A DNA stretch of 33,043 nucleotides, taken from positions 1 to 33,043 of the forward strand of contig JAUNXN010000006.1 of assembly GCA_030539795.1 (NCBI GenBank), in the 5' to 3' direction. Positions 7,485 through 14,525 of this stretch are shown piece after piece. The position numbers and the translations under genes were made by a program. The stretch is from Methanobrevibacter sp. GTDB taxonomy: Archaea > Methanobacteriota > Methanobacteria > Methanobacteriales > Methanobacteriaceae. Numbering within the stretch: the stretch's first letter is position 1; the number at the start of each line of letters is the position of its first letter. The notes beneath the pieces are model-generated. The model saw nothing but the letters and a program-made list of their open reading frames with translations, did no database searches and had not been told where the DNA came from.

Positions 7485-7939
7485 TCTTCTTCCTCCTGAT
7501 AGGAACCTGAGTACTCCCCTGATCCTTCAACCGGAAATACGACTGCCTGAGCGATTCTGTCGCCTGATTTTATCTTATATTCATAGTCGCCATGATTGTA
7601 AATCATAAACATCAGTGTTCCATAAAAACCGGGATCCCCTACAGCAGTCTGAACGGAAATGAATGACCTTAAGAGAGTGGATCTTGGAAGATAAAGCATT
7701 GTATAGCCCTTAGGAATCTTGATTTTCCTTTTTATGCTTGCAAGATATGCAGTATGCGGCTTTAATGTATAGATATCGCCTTCCATCTCCTTAATTTCGG
7801 GCAGGCTTTTTTCATTGTCAATTAAAGACCCTTCGCTTTCCTGAGTGTATATCTTATCCAATTCCAAGTCAATTCCGGAAGGCTGCACCAAATCGGCAAA
7901 ATCCGGAAACAGCTTAACAAGTTCTTTTTCACCGAGCAT
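7481..7939 (-). CDS. dUTPase / dCTP deaminase family protein
   Basis: A 152-residue protein of the trimeric dUTPase fold. Motifs in order are QPSGIDLELD (motif 1), LPRSTLLR (motif 2, nucleotide phosphate contacts), VGDPGFYGTLMF (motif 3, substrate aspartate region) and KSGDRIAQAVVFPV (motif 4). A clear glycine-rich motif 5 is absent; the tail is EYSGSYQEEEE, closer to archaeal dCTP-deaminase-type enzymes. It probably hydrolyses dUTP, possibly also deaminating dCTP; this cannot be decided by eye. The ATG at 7939 is chosen because AAAAGGA lies 9 bases upstream; a longer TTG start at 7975 has no such site. Its stop overlaps the start of the acetolactate-synthase-like gene by 4 bases. Confidence 0.82.
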   Translation of the reverse strand: MLGEKELVKLFPDFADLVQPSGIDLELDKIYTQESEGSLIDNEKSLPEIKEMEGDIYTLKPHTAYLASIKRKIKIPKGYTMLYLPRSTLLRSFISVQTAVGDPGFYGTLMFMIYNHGDYEYKIKSGDRIAQAVVFPVEGSGEYSGSYQEEEE

Positions 7940-8003
7940 TATATCAAATCCTTTTAATAATCTATTTATAGTCAATACTTAATATATTTTAAATGGTGAT
8001 AAA

Positions 8004-8192
8004 ATGCCAGTAATAACAATTGGTGGAAACAATACAATAACACTAGAAAAGAAAAGAGAAATGGTTAAAAAAGTGTCTGAAGTTGTAGCTGAAGCCTACG
8101 ACTTGCCTATTGAAGCGATAACAGTTCTGGTCCAGGGATATGAAAAAGAAGACATCGGTGTGGCCGGACAACTGTTAAGCGAAAAACAATAA
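8004..8192 (+). CDS. 4-oxalocrotonate tautomerase family protein (DmpI-like)
   Basis: A 62-residue protein, the full size for this family. After removal of Met, Pro-1 of PVITI would be the catalytic base; the start P-V-I-T-I-G-G and the helix KKREMVKKVSEVVAEAY are typical. ITVLVQGYEKEDIGVAG is the second beta-alpha unit. Members form hexamers and tautomerise 2-hydroxymuconate-like compounds; archaeal homologues of DmpI exist, but their physiological substrate is unknown. GGTGAT stands 3 bases before the ATG. The gene is divergent from the dUTPase-family gene, with about 64 bases between the two start codons. Confidence 0.85.
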   Translation: MPVITIGGNNTITLEKKREMVKKVSEVVAEAYDLPIEAITVLVQGYEKEDIGVAGQLLSEKQ

Positions 8193-8210
8193 AAAAAACG
8201 TTAATTTAAA

Positions 8211-8287
8211 TAGGGGAGACACAATGACCGAAACTCCCCTAATTAAGTTCAAACCAAAAAAGAACTTGTATTTAATTTCTTAAATAC
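8211..8287. other. Three consecutive perfect hairpins in a convergent intergenic region
   Basis: Stem 1 is TAGGGGAG (8211-8218) with CTCCCCTA (8234-8241) around a 15-base loop. Stem 2 is AAGTTC (8245-8250) with GAACTT (8262-8267) and an A-rich loop. Stem 3 is GTATTTAA (8268-8275) with TTAAATAC (8280-8287) and the tetraloop TTTC. All three are perfect and almost touch. They lie between the 3' ends of the tautomerase gene and the minus-strand hypothetical gene. On the minus strand the series is followed by a run of eight T (complement of 8191-8198), so it may end that transcript. A small structured RNA is the alternative. Confidence 0.55.
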
Positions 8288-8313
8288 AATTTAATATTAA
8301 TCTTGCATAATAT

Positions 8314-9252
8314 TTATAACTTTGTTTTCGAATAGTTGCCATCCCTTTCTTCAACCAAATCCAAATTGATAAGCTCATCCAAATTCCTTAAAATCTTGTT
8401 TTCAAAGTTTTTGGAATTGTATCTTATCAATGACCTTTTGATTTCCCCAAATGATGTGTCTGAACTTATGGAATTTAAAACCGCCTGCTGGAAGGGAGTC
8501 AGATTGAAAATGACCTGATTGAGTATGGATTCGTTTTCGTCAATATTGTCAAATGACCAATTTTCATCTTTTGTTTTGACCTGAAATCTCTCTTCAAGCT
8601 CGGGAATCCTGTCCTTGAGCGAATCAAGGTAAGGGTATCTTGCAAGGCCATATTTATGCTTGGATATTTTTGCCAAGAATTCCTCATGAACCCTTTCAAG
8701 GTTTATTTGGCTTTTGAAGTTGAAATTGCCCAGAACATAGACATAGTCGTCAATTATGCTAACAACCCTATATGAATGTGTCTCGTCGTCAAACTCTATT
8801 TCCCTAAAGGCGTTAACGTTCCAGTCATGGTCCAGGAGGAAATTTCTGACGAATCGAGCATCCTCAAAATTATCGTAATATCCGAAAATATAGCTGTCTC
8901 CGGCAATCTGCTTTTTAATCACTAAAGTGTCGAAGACCCTTGTGATGTTGAGACCGTATTGTGAATTGTTCGGATTTCTTTTAAATTGTTTAATGAGATT
9001 GAGAATTGTTAATGTATCAGGCTGGGACTTGTATTTGCCGAGCAGGTGCAATTTTTCATCAATTATTGCCAGAACAAGGTAATCGTCATCTTTTTTAATG
9101 GTTTGGGGAATCTTATTCAAATCCCAGTCATTTTGGATTAATAAATCCCTTATAAAAATAGCATCGTCCAGATTTGTTATTTTTGCATAAATCTTGGACT
9201 TTTTAACAATATTAAATGAGTTCCTGTTTTCCCTCAAATATTTCTCCGCCAT
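8314..9252 (-). CDS. Hypothetical protein with two internal repeats and a winged-helix-like end
   Basis: A 312-residue soluble protein I do not recognise. Residues ~18-110 and ~118-205 are related repeats. Each starts with a strand followed by a helix of the pattern D-A-x-F-x-R-D/N-x-L-L-x-x-x-D-W-x-x-N (AIFIRDLLIQNDWDLN and ARFVRNFLLDHDWNVN), then a hairpin ending V-L-G-K/N. Residues ~235-312 (QAVLNSISSDTSFGEIKRSL, then LDELINLDLVEERDGNY) look like a winged helix-turn-helix. This suggests a DNA-binding or sensory protein, but no family is asserted. The ATG at 9252 lacks a ribosome-binding site; TATA-like TTTAATATAA lies about 15-25 bases upstream, so the message may be leaderless. Confidence 0.7.
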   Translation of the reverse strand: MAEKYLRENRNSFNIVKKSKIYAKITNLDDAIFIRDLLIQNDWDLNKIPQTIKKDDDYLVLAIIDEKLHLLGKYKSQPDTLTILNLIKQFKRNPNNSQYGLNITRVFDTLVIKKQIAGDSYIFGYYDNFEDARFVRNFLLDHDWNVNAFREIEFDDETHSYRVVSIIDDYVYVLGNFNFKSQINLERVHEEFLAKISKHKYGLARYPYLDSLKDRIPELEERFQVKTKDENWSFDNIDENESILNQVIFNLTPFQQAVLNSISSDTSFGEIKRSLIRYNSKNFENKILRNLDELINLDLVEERDGNYSKTKL

Positions 9253-9306
9253 GATAATAAATTTATATTAAAAATTAATAAAAATTGCGGTTAAAAAAAA
9301 ATAATT

Positions 9307-9330
9307 AAAATAGAGAATCAACTCTATTTT
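9307..9330 (-). terminator. Hairpin terminator of ALP1
   Basis: AAAATAGAG (9307-9315) and CTCTATTTT (9322-9330) form a perfect 9-bp stem that includes the ALP1 stop codon. On the minus strand it is followed within a few bases by a run of eight T (complement of 9293-9300). Confidence 0.7.
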
Positions 9331-11291
9331 TTAACTTTAGCTGTTTTTTTGACTGAAGTCTTCAGGTAGCTGACCTGATAAGTGTATTTTTTGCCCACTT
9401 TAAGCTTTTTCAGGACTGATTTTTTGATGGTTACCTTTGCAATACCATATTTGTTGGTTTTTGCCTTGTATGTTTTGCCGTTGAACTTGAACTTGATCCA
9501 TTTGCCATTGATTGGCTTTTTAGCTTTTAGTTTTGCACTCAAGACCAATTTTTTAGCGGATTTTTTAATCTTGACTGTCTTTAGGCTTAAAATCTGTTTA
9601 ACGGTTAGCTTTTTAGTGACCTTTACGCCATTGCAACTGATTGTCATGGTGTATTTTCCAGGTTTCAGCTTAGGCAATTTAAATGTTGCAATGCCATTTT
9701 CATTGGTATATGCATCAAGTGTCTTCTTGCCTATCTTGACTGACACATAGATGTCAAATTCCTCTTCAGCCCCTCGCATGATCTTAACGCTGTATTTGGC
9801 GTTGTCTGTGTAGTAAACGCTTAATGCACTTGCCTTGATTGTAACCGGAACGGGCACATAAACGCTTGTGCTGAGCTCTTCGACTTCAAAGTCATCGCCG
9901 ACATATTTTGCAGTGACATTATGATCACCGCTTTTCAAACCTTTAATGGTAATTGAGGCCTTGCCTTTTGAAAGCTTTTGGCTTTTGTAGAGCTTGCCGT
10001 CAATGTAAACGTCAAGGCTGCCTTTTGCAGTGCTTGGCAATATCAATGATGCTGTTGAATAGTCATCATAATACCACTCAGGACCATTAATTCTATAGGA
10101 TACTGTGAAATTATGTGTCAAAGTGTAATTGCTGTACTTTTCATTGCCCTTAAAGTCAAATATAAGGGTGTGGTTTCCTGCGCTCAATTTGGAAACGTCT
10201 ACATCAATCCAGCCGGAATTGTCTATTGTGAACTTGTCATACTTTGCGCCGTCGATAGTTATTGCAATCCAATCCTTTTTAAAGTCAGTCGGAACGATAA
10301 TATCGATATAGTCCTCCTCGCCATAGGTGAAGCCATCTCCCCAGCAATCGACATAATAACTTACGTTTACAGAAATTTTTTTGGATTTATGGAAGTTCTT
10401 TGCAATGTATATGACTTCAATTTCATGCTGGCCGCATTTGACATACTTGAACAGGGATTCCAGATACTCGCCGTTTTTATCCAATTTCCCGGACAATACC
10501 AGTTCGGAGTCGAAATAGACATATATTGTGCCGTCGGTATTGTTGACTATTCTGGCCGCCAGACAGTCATCATGGTCAAGGACAATGTTTTCCGGAATGT
10601 CGATTATCATATCCACAACCGTGAAGTTGAATGTCCTGTCGGAGGCGAGATAGTAGTCATCACCGGAATATATGAATCTGAGGGTGTGATTGCCCAAATC
10701 AAGCCTGTTGAGCTTGGTAATATTTAAGATGGTAAATACATGTGTTTGGAGTGTTTCTGATAGGTTGCCGTCAATGAAAACCTCCAGAGTTCCGTTTGCA
10801 GATTCCGGAAACATTGCCGCAGGATGCTGATAGCCTGAATCGTCATCCTTCAAGATTTCACCGATTCCAAAGCCATAGTCATGGTCCGGCTTGAATTTCA
10901 TGACCTTCAGGGTATGTGATGAGTTTAAAAGAATCTCATTGTAGAAGATGTCAATCTTGTGGTTGGTATGGTCAGTAATCCTGTTTACGACAAGATATGG
11001 AAACTTGGGTTTCGGAATGCTTATCGGTATCTTTACTGACCTGTTTGTTATGTTTTCATTATATATCTCAACGTCATCCACCGTTGCCTTCAGACTGCCT
11101 TGGGCATTTTCAGGCATATTTACATCAATAACGCCCAAATCTTCCTGATAAACCTTTTCAGAAAATGACACATTGATTTCCTGAGCTATTTCTGCATCAG
11201 CGCCTGTTGCATTGTCTTCAGCGCTGACCGCACCCATGAGAAAAACAGCCAAAATGAATATTGAAAAAATAATAATCCTATTAAACCTCAT
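9324..11291 (-). CDS. Adhesin-like protein ALP1, Ig-like repeats, basic tail
   Basis: A 655-residue exported protein. Residues 1-24 are a signal peptide (IFSIFILAVFLMGAVSA, cleavage before EDN). The body has several Ig-like units of the bacterial Big_3 kind, marked by G-N-H-T-L then Y-x-G-D-D-x-Y: LGNHTLRFIYSGDDYYLAS, AGNHTLIFDFKGNEKYS and SGDHNVTAKYVGDD. Many N-x-S/T sequons suggest glycosylation. Residues ~485-570 form the penultimate domain (starting near LSVYYTDNAKYSVKI, ending KKLTVK) and ~571-655 the lysine-rich terminal domain shared with the other ALPs. It probably sits on the cell surface, held by the basic tail. It is the shortest and last of five tandem ALP genes. No LPXTG or transmembrane anchor is present. 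Exact ligand unknown. Confidence 0.85.
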   Translation of the reverse strand: MRFNRIIIFSIFILAVFLMGAVSAEDNATGADAEIAQEINVSFSEKVYQEDLGVIDVNMPENAQGSLKATVDDVEIYNENITNRSVKIPISIPKPKFPYLVVNRITDHTNHKIDIFYNEILLNSSHTLKVMKFKPDHDYGFGIGEILKDDDSGYQHPAAMFPESANGTLEVFIDGNLSETLQTHVFTILNITKLNRLDLGNHTLRFIYSGDDYYLASDRTFNFTVVDMIIDIPENIVLDHDDCLAARIVNNTDGTIYVYFDSELVLSGKLDKNGEYLESLFKYVKCGQHEIEVIYIAKNFHKSKKISVNVSYYVDCWGDGFTYGEEDYIDIIVPTDFKKDWIAITIDGAKYDKFTIDNSGWIDVDVSKLSAGNHTLIFDFKGNEKYSNYTLTHNFTVSYRINGPEWYYDDYSTASLILPSTAKGSLDVYIDGKLYKSQKLSKGKASITIKGLKSGDHNVTAKYVGDDFEVEELSTSVYVPVPVTIKASALSVYYTDNAKYSVKIMRGAEEEFDIYVSVKIGKKTLDAYTNENGIATFKLPKLKPGKYTMTISCNGVKVTKKLTVKQILSLKTVKIKKSAKKLVLSAKLKAKKPINGKWIKFKFNGKTYKAKTNKYGIAKVTIKKSVLKKLKVGKKYTYQVSYLKTSVKKTAKVKK

Positions 11292-11340
11292 GATTACACC
11301 ACTATATAATATATTATAAATAATAACTTATAAGTTAGCA
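11292..11340 (-). promoter_or_regulatory. Promoter and RBS of ALP1
   Basis: Read on the minus strand, a TATA-like TTTATAATAT (complement of 11311-11320), and a palindromic ACTTATAAGT further upstream (11327-11336), precede GGTG at about 11298 and the ATG at 11291. This shows that ALP1 has its own promoter and need not depend on ALP2. Confidence 0.45.
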
Positions 11341-11357
11341 CTAAAAAAAAGAAAATC

Positions 11358-11382
11358 AATAGAGAGTTGAACCCCCTCTATT
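11358..11382 (-). terminator. Hairpin terminator of ALP2
   Basis: AATAGAG (11358-11364) pairs with CTCTATT (11376-11382), covering the ALP2 stop codon. A T-rich run follows on the minus strand (complement of 11343-11355). Confidence 0.65.
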
Positions 11383-14300
11383 TTTTAACCTTTGCAGTTT
11401 TTTTGACAGTTGTCTTCAGATAGGTTGCCTGATAGGTGACCTTTTTGCCGACCTTGAGCTTTTTCAAGACTGACTTTTTGATGGTGACTTTCGCAAAGCC
11501 TTTCTTGCTGGTTTTTGCCTTGTATGTTTTGCCGTTGAACTTGAACTTGATCCATTTGCCCTTGATGTATTTGCCGTTGACTTTTTTAAGTGTTGCAGTC
11601 AAAACCAACTTTTTGGCGGATTTTTTGACCTTGACAGTCTTTATGGACAATATCTGTTTTACTGTGAGCTTTTTGCTGACCTTGAAATCCTTATAGCTTA
11701 TCTGAACTGAGTATTTTCCAGGCACTATTGTGTTCGGTATCTTGAACTTGGCAACGCCGTTTTTGGTTGTTGCTGTGAAGGTCTTTTTGCCTATCTTGAT
11801 TTTCACCTTTTCACCGCTTCCCACAAGCTTGCCGAATATGTCATATACCTTCAGAGCATATCCTTTTCCTGCAGTATAGAGCATATTGATGTTGGCAGCA
11901 CCTGTGACCTTTGAAGGGAATTTGAATGTAATTGGATCCGCCCTGGAGAGAAGCTTGCCGTCCTTGTATACAAATGGATATAATTGGAAGTATGCAGAGC
12001 CATATCCATTTTTAACCACCTGATTCAACCTGATTTTCATGAAAGACTTTGCCTTGTTTAGCACTGCCTTGTTTATGAGGATTGAATTGCTTTTGCTTAA
12101 GTCAAACTCTGCAATAGGAACGTAACCTCCTGAATAGAAACATAAGACAAGCACTGCATTTGTGTAGTTGTCCATGGATATTTTTATGTTCTGGTCAGTG
12201 CCGTATTGCACTGTGTTGGAGGACCTTCCAGGCTTTATTATGAATGACTCAGAATAAGGCTCAACTTCGCAGTCCCCATTGAAATATGCTTTAACGTCAT
12301 ATCTGCCGACACGGTCGGAAGGCAGATTGATTGTAGCCTTGCCGTTTACCACAGAAGCAGTTCGGTTGACTTCAAACCCGTCATCATATTTGATTTCAGC
12401 TATCAAATCGCCTTTGGCATCCTTTGGAAGGAATAAATCTATGCCGAACTTAGACCCATAAGAATATGAAGATTCATCAGGACCAGTTATTTCTGCAATA
12501 AGGTTTATTGTAGCATTGGTGGAGTTTGAAGGATATTTTTCATCGCCCTCATATGATGCGTAAATGATGTAGCGGCCAGGGCCCAAACCGGAAATGTCAA
12601 CTTTGGCAGTATTGTAAGTCTTGCCGTCAATTTCTACTACAGGTTTTCCCTTGATGTCATTAGGCAGCTCGATGAAGACTGTATCTTCACAACCCCACAC
12701 AAAATCGCCTGCAGAGATTTCAATTGGGCATGATACCTCATAATCAGTGGAATAGTTGAATGAATAATTGCCTCCTTTTCCATCGAATGCAACTTCAATA
12801 TTATAGATTTGACCTTTCTTAACGTCCTTGATAGGAATATTGAAATATTGGTAACCTTCATCAGTTCCTTTAACGTTGACTGTTTTTATGGTATTATTAT
12901 CAACTTTAGCGGTAAGAATGCCAACAGCATCATAATTCAAGCGGACTGAAATGCCATCAACATCAATATAGCATTCATGGTCAACAACTTCAAAATCAAC
13001 AGTTCTGTTGACTGTATTGAAATCATCCTTATATTCAATGAATATTGTATGCTTTCCAAGGTCATCCCAATAAGGAGGCCAGGTTAAGCTGACGTCTCCT
13101 TCAATGCTTTCCTTCAATATTCCATCATAATATATATTGGTAATTCCTGTGAGAGGATAGTTCTCATCGAAAACCCCAATTTGATAATTATAGGTGTCCT
13201 CCCAATTATACAGCCAGTCCCATACGCATACGGTGCTCGGATAATAATCCGTAATGATCGGATTTGGAGTTTCATCAAGCACGCTTATGTCATAGTTCCA
13301 TGAATAGTTTTCATATTTTGCATTGAGCTTATATTCCCCAAGGATTAAGTCGGAGACTGGAACTTTCAATTTTCCGTTTTCGGCCTTGTAAGTGCCGTTT
13401 ATTAAACCTGACAAGATCAATTCTCCATCACAATCGCTTGATGCATTAAATATGATATTATATGTGCCGTTAACCCATAATTTGGATGGGAAAGTGAGTT
13501 TCGGAGAAACGAAAACTGACCTGTTGAATGATTCTTTGCCGAATGTGAATTCCACGATGTTTTCGCCCACATCAAAATCTGATATTGTGAGGCTGGCATA
13601 ATAGCTATAGCCATCCGCATCTTTCTCAGGTATGAACTGATATGTTTTGTTTTTGAATTTTGCAAAACCCTTTTTTTCTATTTCATAAGTGCCGAATTCA
13701 ACGGAATCACCATACACTATGTCTGATTCGTATTCAATGTCAACGCTTGAAGTCGTGAATTTCCCTTTTTTAACTGATTTGCCTGAATAGAACACTTCGT
13801 AGCTGTGTGTTCCAACGGCATATTTGCTCAAATCGATTTCAACGTTTCCGCTGCTTGACTTTTTGTTGAAAACAATCTTATCATCAATCACAACCTTAAT
13901 GTAGCCCGGCAAATTGGAGCAGGTTCTAACCTCAAAATAGTTAAATCCAAAGCCATCTTCGGGAGTCATTATATAAAAATAGGGCTCGATTGTTGCGTTT
14001 TTGACAAAGCCCGCATATTTTCCGTCACCTGAATAGGCTATTGAAACGTTGTGGAAATCGAAGGGCAGATTCAAGTCATTCAAAATCAATGCATTTCCTC
14101 CAACGGAAACGTTCTGATTGTATCTTTCCTTGCCGTCGATGGAAATGATGATGTTACCAGAAGCGTCACCAGGCATGCCCTTTACGGAAACTGTGCTTAT
14201 GGAATCTGTTGAGAACTCATCAACATTTACTTTGTAGCCATCGACTTCAGCCAGATCATTTTGATTTGTGAAATTGGCTACTTCAACCTCGTCTAAAGGA

Positions 14301-14419
14301 AATGCGGACACATCGTCCGTTTCGTTTGTTTGAATGTCTGATGCATCCTCGGCGCTAGCCACCCCAATCGTTAAAATGGCCAAAAGAATGCATATGAACA
14401 TGATCTTTTTAACTTTCAT
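11378..14419 (-). CDS. Adhesin-like protein ALP2, Ig-like repeats, basic tail
   Basis: A 1013-residue exported protein. The signal peptide spans residues 1-23 (IMFICILLAILTIGVASA, cleavage before EDASD). The mature N-terminus is acidic. The body has multiple ~90-residue Ig-like units with F-H-N-V-S-I-A-Y-S-G-D-G-K-Y, P-G-R-Y-I-I-Y-A-S-Y-E-G-D-E-K-Y and similar signatures, many aromatic residues and many sequons. Near the C-terminus, INMLYTAGKGYALKVYDIFG opens the penultimate domain, which ends KKLTVK; the terminal lysine-rich domain is about residues 926-1013. Its central part closely parallels ALP3 (shared MPGDASGNIIIS / MPLDAGGNISIS openings and the YNQ-VSVGGN stretch), so the two genes look like duplicates. 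AAGGT precedes the ATG at 14419. Surface adhesion is the likely role. Confidence 0.85.
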   Translation of the reverse strand: MKVKKIMFICILLAILTIGVASAEDASDIQTNETDDVSAFPLDEVEVANFTNQNDLAEVDGYKVNVDEFSTDSISTVSVKGMPGDASGNIIISIDGKERYNQNVSVGGNALILNDLNLPFDFHNVSIAYSGDGKYAGFVKNATIEPYFYIMTPEDGFGFNYFEVRTCSNLPGYIKVVIDDKIVFNKKSSSGNVEIDLSKYAVGTHSYEVFYSGKSVKKGKFTTSSVDIEYESDIVYGDSVEFGTYEIEKKGFAKFKNKTYQFIPEKDADGYSYYASLTISDFDVGENIVEFTFGKESFNRSVFVSPKLTFPSKLWVNGTYNIIFNASSDCDGELILSGLINGTYKAENGKLKVPVSDLILGEYKLNAKYENYSWNYDISVLDETPNPIITDYYPSTVCVWDWLYNWEDTYNYQIGVFDENYPLTGITNIYYDGILKESIEGDVSLTWPPYWDDLGKHTIFIEYKDDFNTVNRTVDFEVVDHECYIDVDGISVRLNYDAVGILTAKVDNNTIKTVNVKGTDEGYQYFNIPIKDVKKGQIYNIEVAFDGKGGNYSFNYSTDYEVSCPIEISAGDFVWGCEDTVFIELPNDIKGKPVVEIDGKTYNTAKVDISGLGPGRYIIYASYEGDEKYPSNSTNATINLIAEITGPDESSYSYGSKFGIDLFLPKDAKGDLIAEIKYDDGFEVNRTASVVNGKATINLPSDRVGRYDVKAYFNGDCEVEPYSESFIIKPGRSSNTVQYGTDQNIKISMDNYTNAVLVLCFYSGGYVPIAEFDLSKSNSILINKAVLNKAKSFMKIRLNQVVKNGYGSAYFQLYPFVYKDGKLLSRADPITFKFPSKVTGAANINMLYTAGKGYALKVYDIFGKLVGSGEKVKIKIGKKTFTATTKNGVAKFKIPNTIVPGKYSVQISYKDFKVSKKLTVKQILSIKTVKVKKSAKKLVLTATLKKVNGKYIKGKWIKFKFNGKTYKAKTSKKGFAKVTIKKSVLKKLKVGKKVTYQATYLKTTVKKTAKVKK

Positions 14420-14425
14420 AATATT

Positions 14426-14450
14426 ACCTTATAAAATTTAAATATAATAT
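14426..14450 (-). promoter_or_regulatory. Promoter and RBS of ALP2
   Basis: On the minus strand TATA-like ATATTATATTTAAAT (complement of 14436-14450) is followed by AAGGT (14426-14430) and the ATG at 14419. Confidence 0.45.
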
Positions 14451-14498
14451 AAGGTATGGTCAATATTACATATATAGGATTATTATAAAAAAAATAAG

Positions 14499-14525
14499 AA
14501 AAATAGAGATTTGAACTCTATTTTT
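14499..14525 (-). terminator. Hairpin terminator of ALP3
   Basis: AAAAATAGAG (14499-14508) pairs with CTCTATTTTT (14516-14525), covering the stop codon. A T-rich run follows on the minus strand (complement of 14487-14495). Confidence 0.7.

Noticed and set aside
10113-10727. Plus-strand 204-codon ORF inside ALP1
   Set aside because: It is antisense to strongly coding ALP1 DNA, has no ribosome-binding site, and its hydrophobic composition mirrors the Lys/Asp-rich sense strand.
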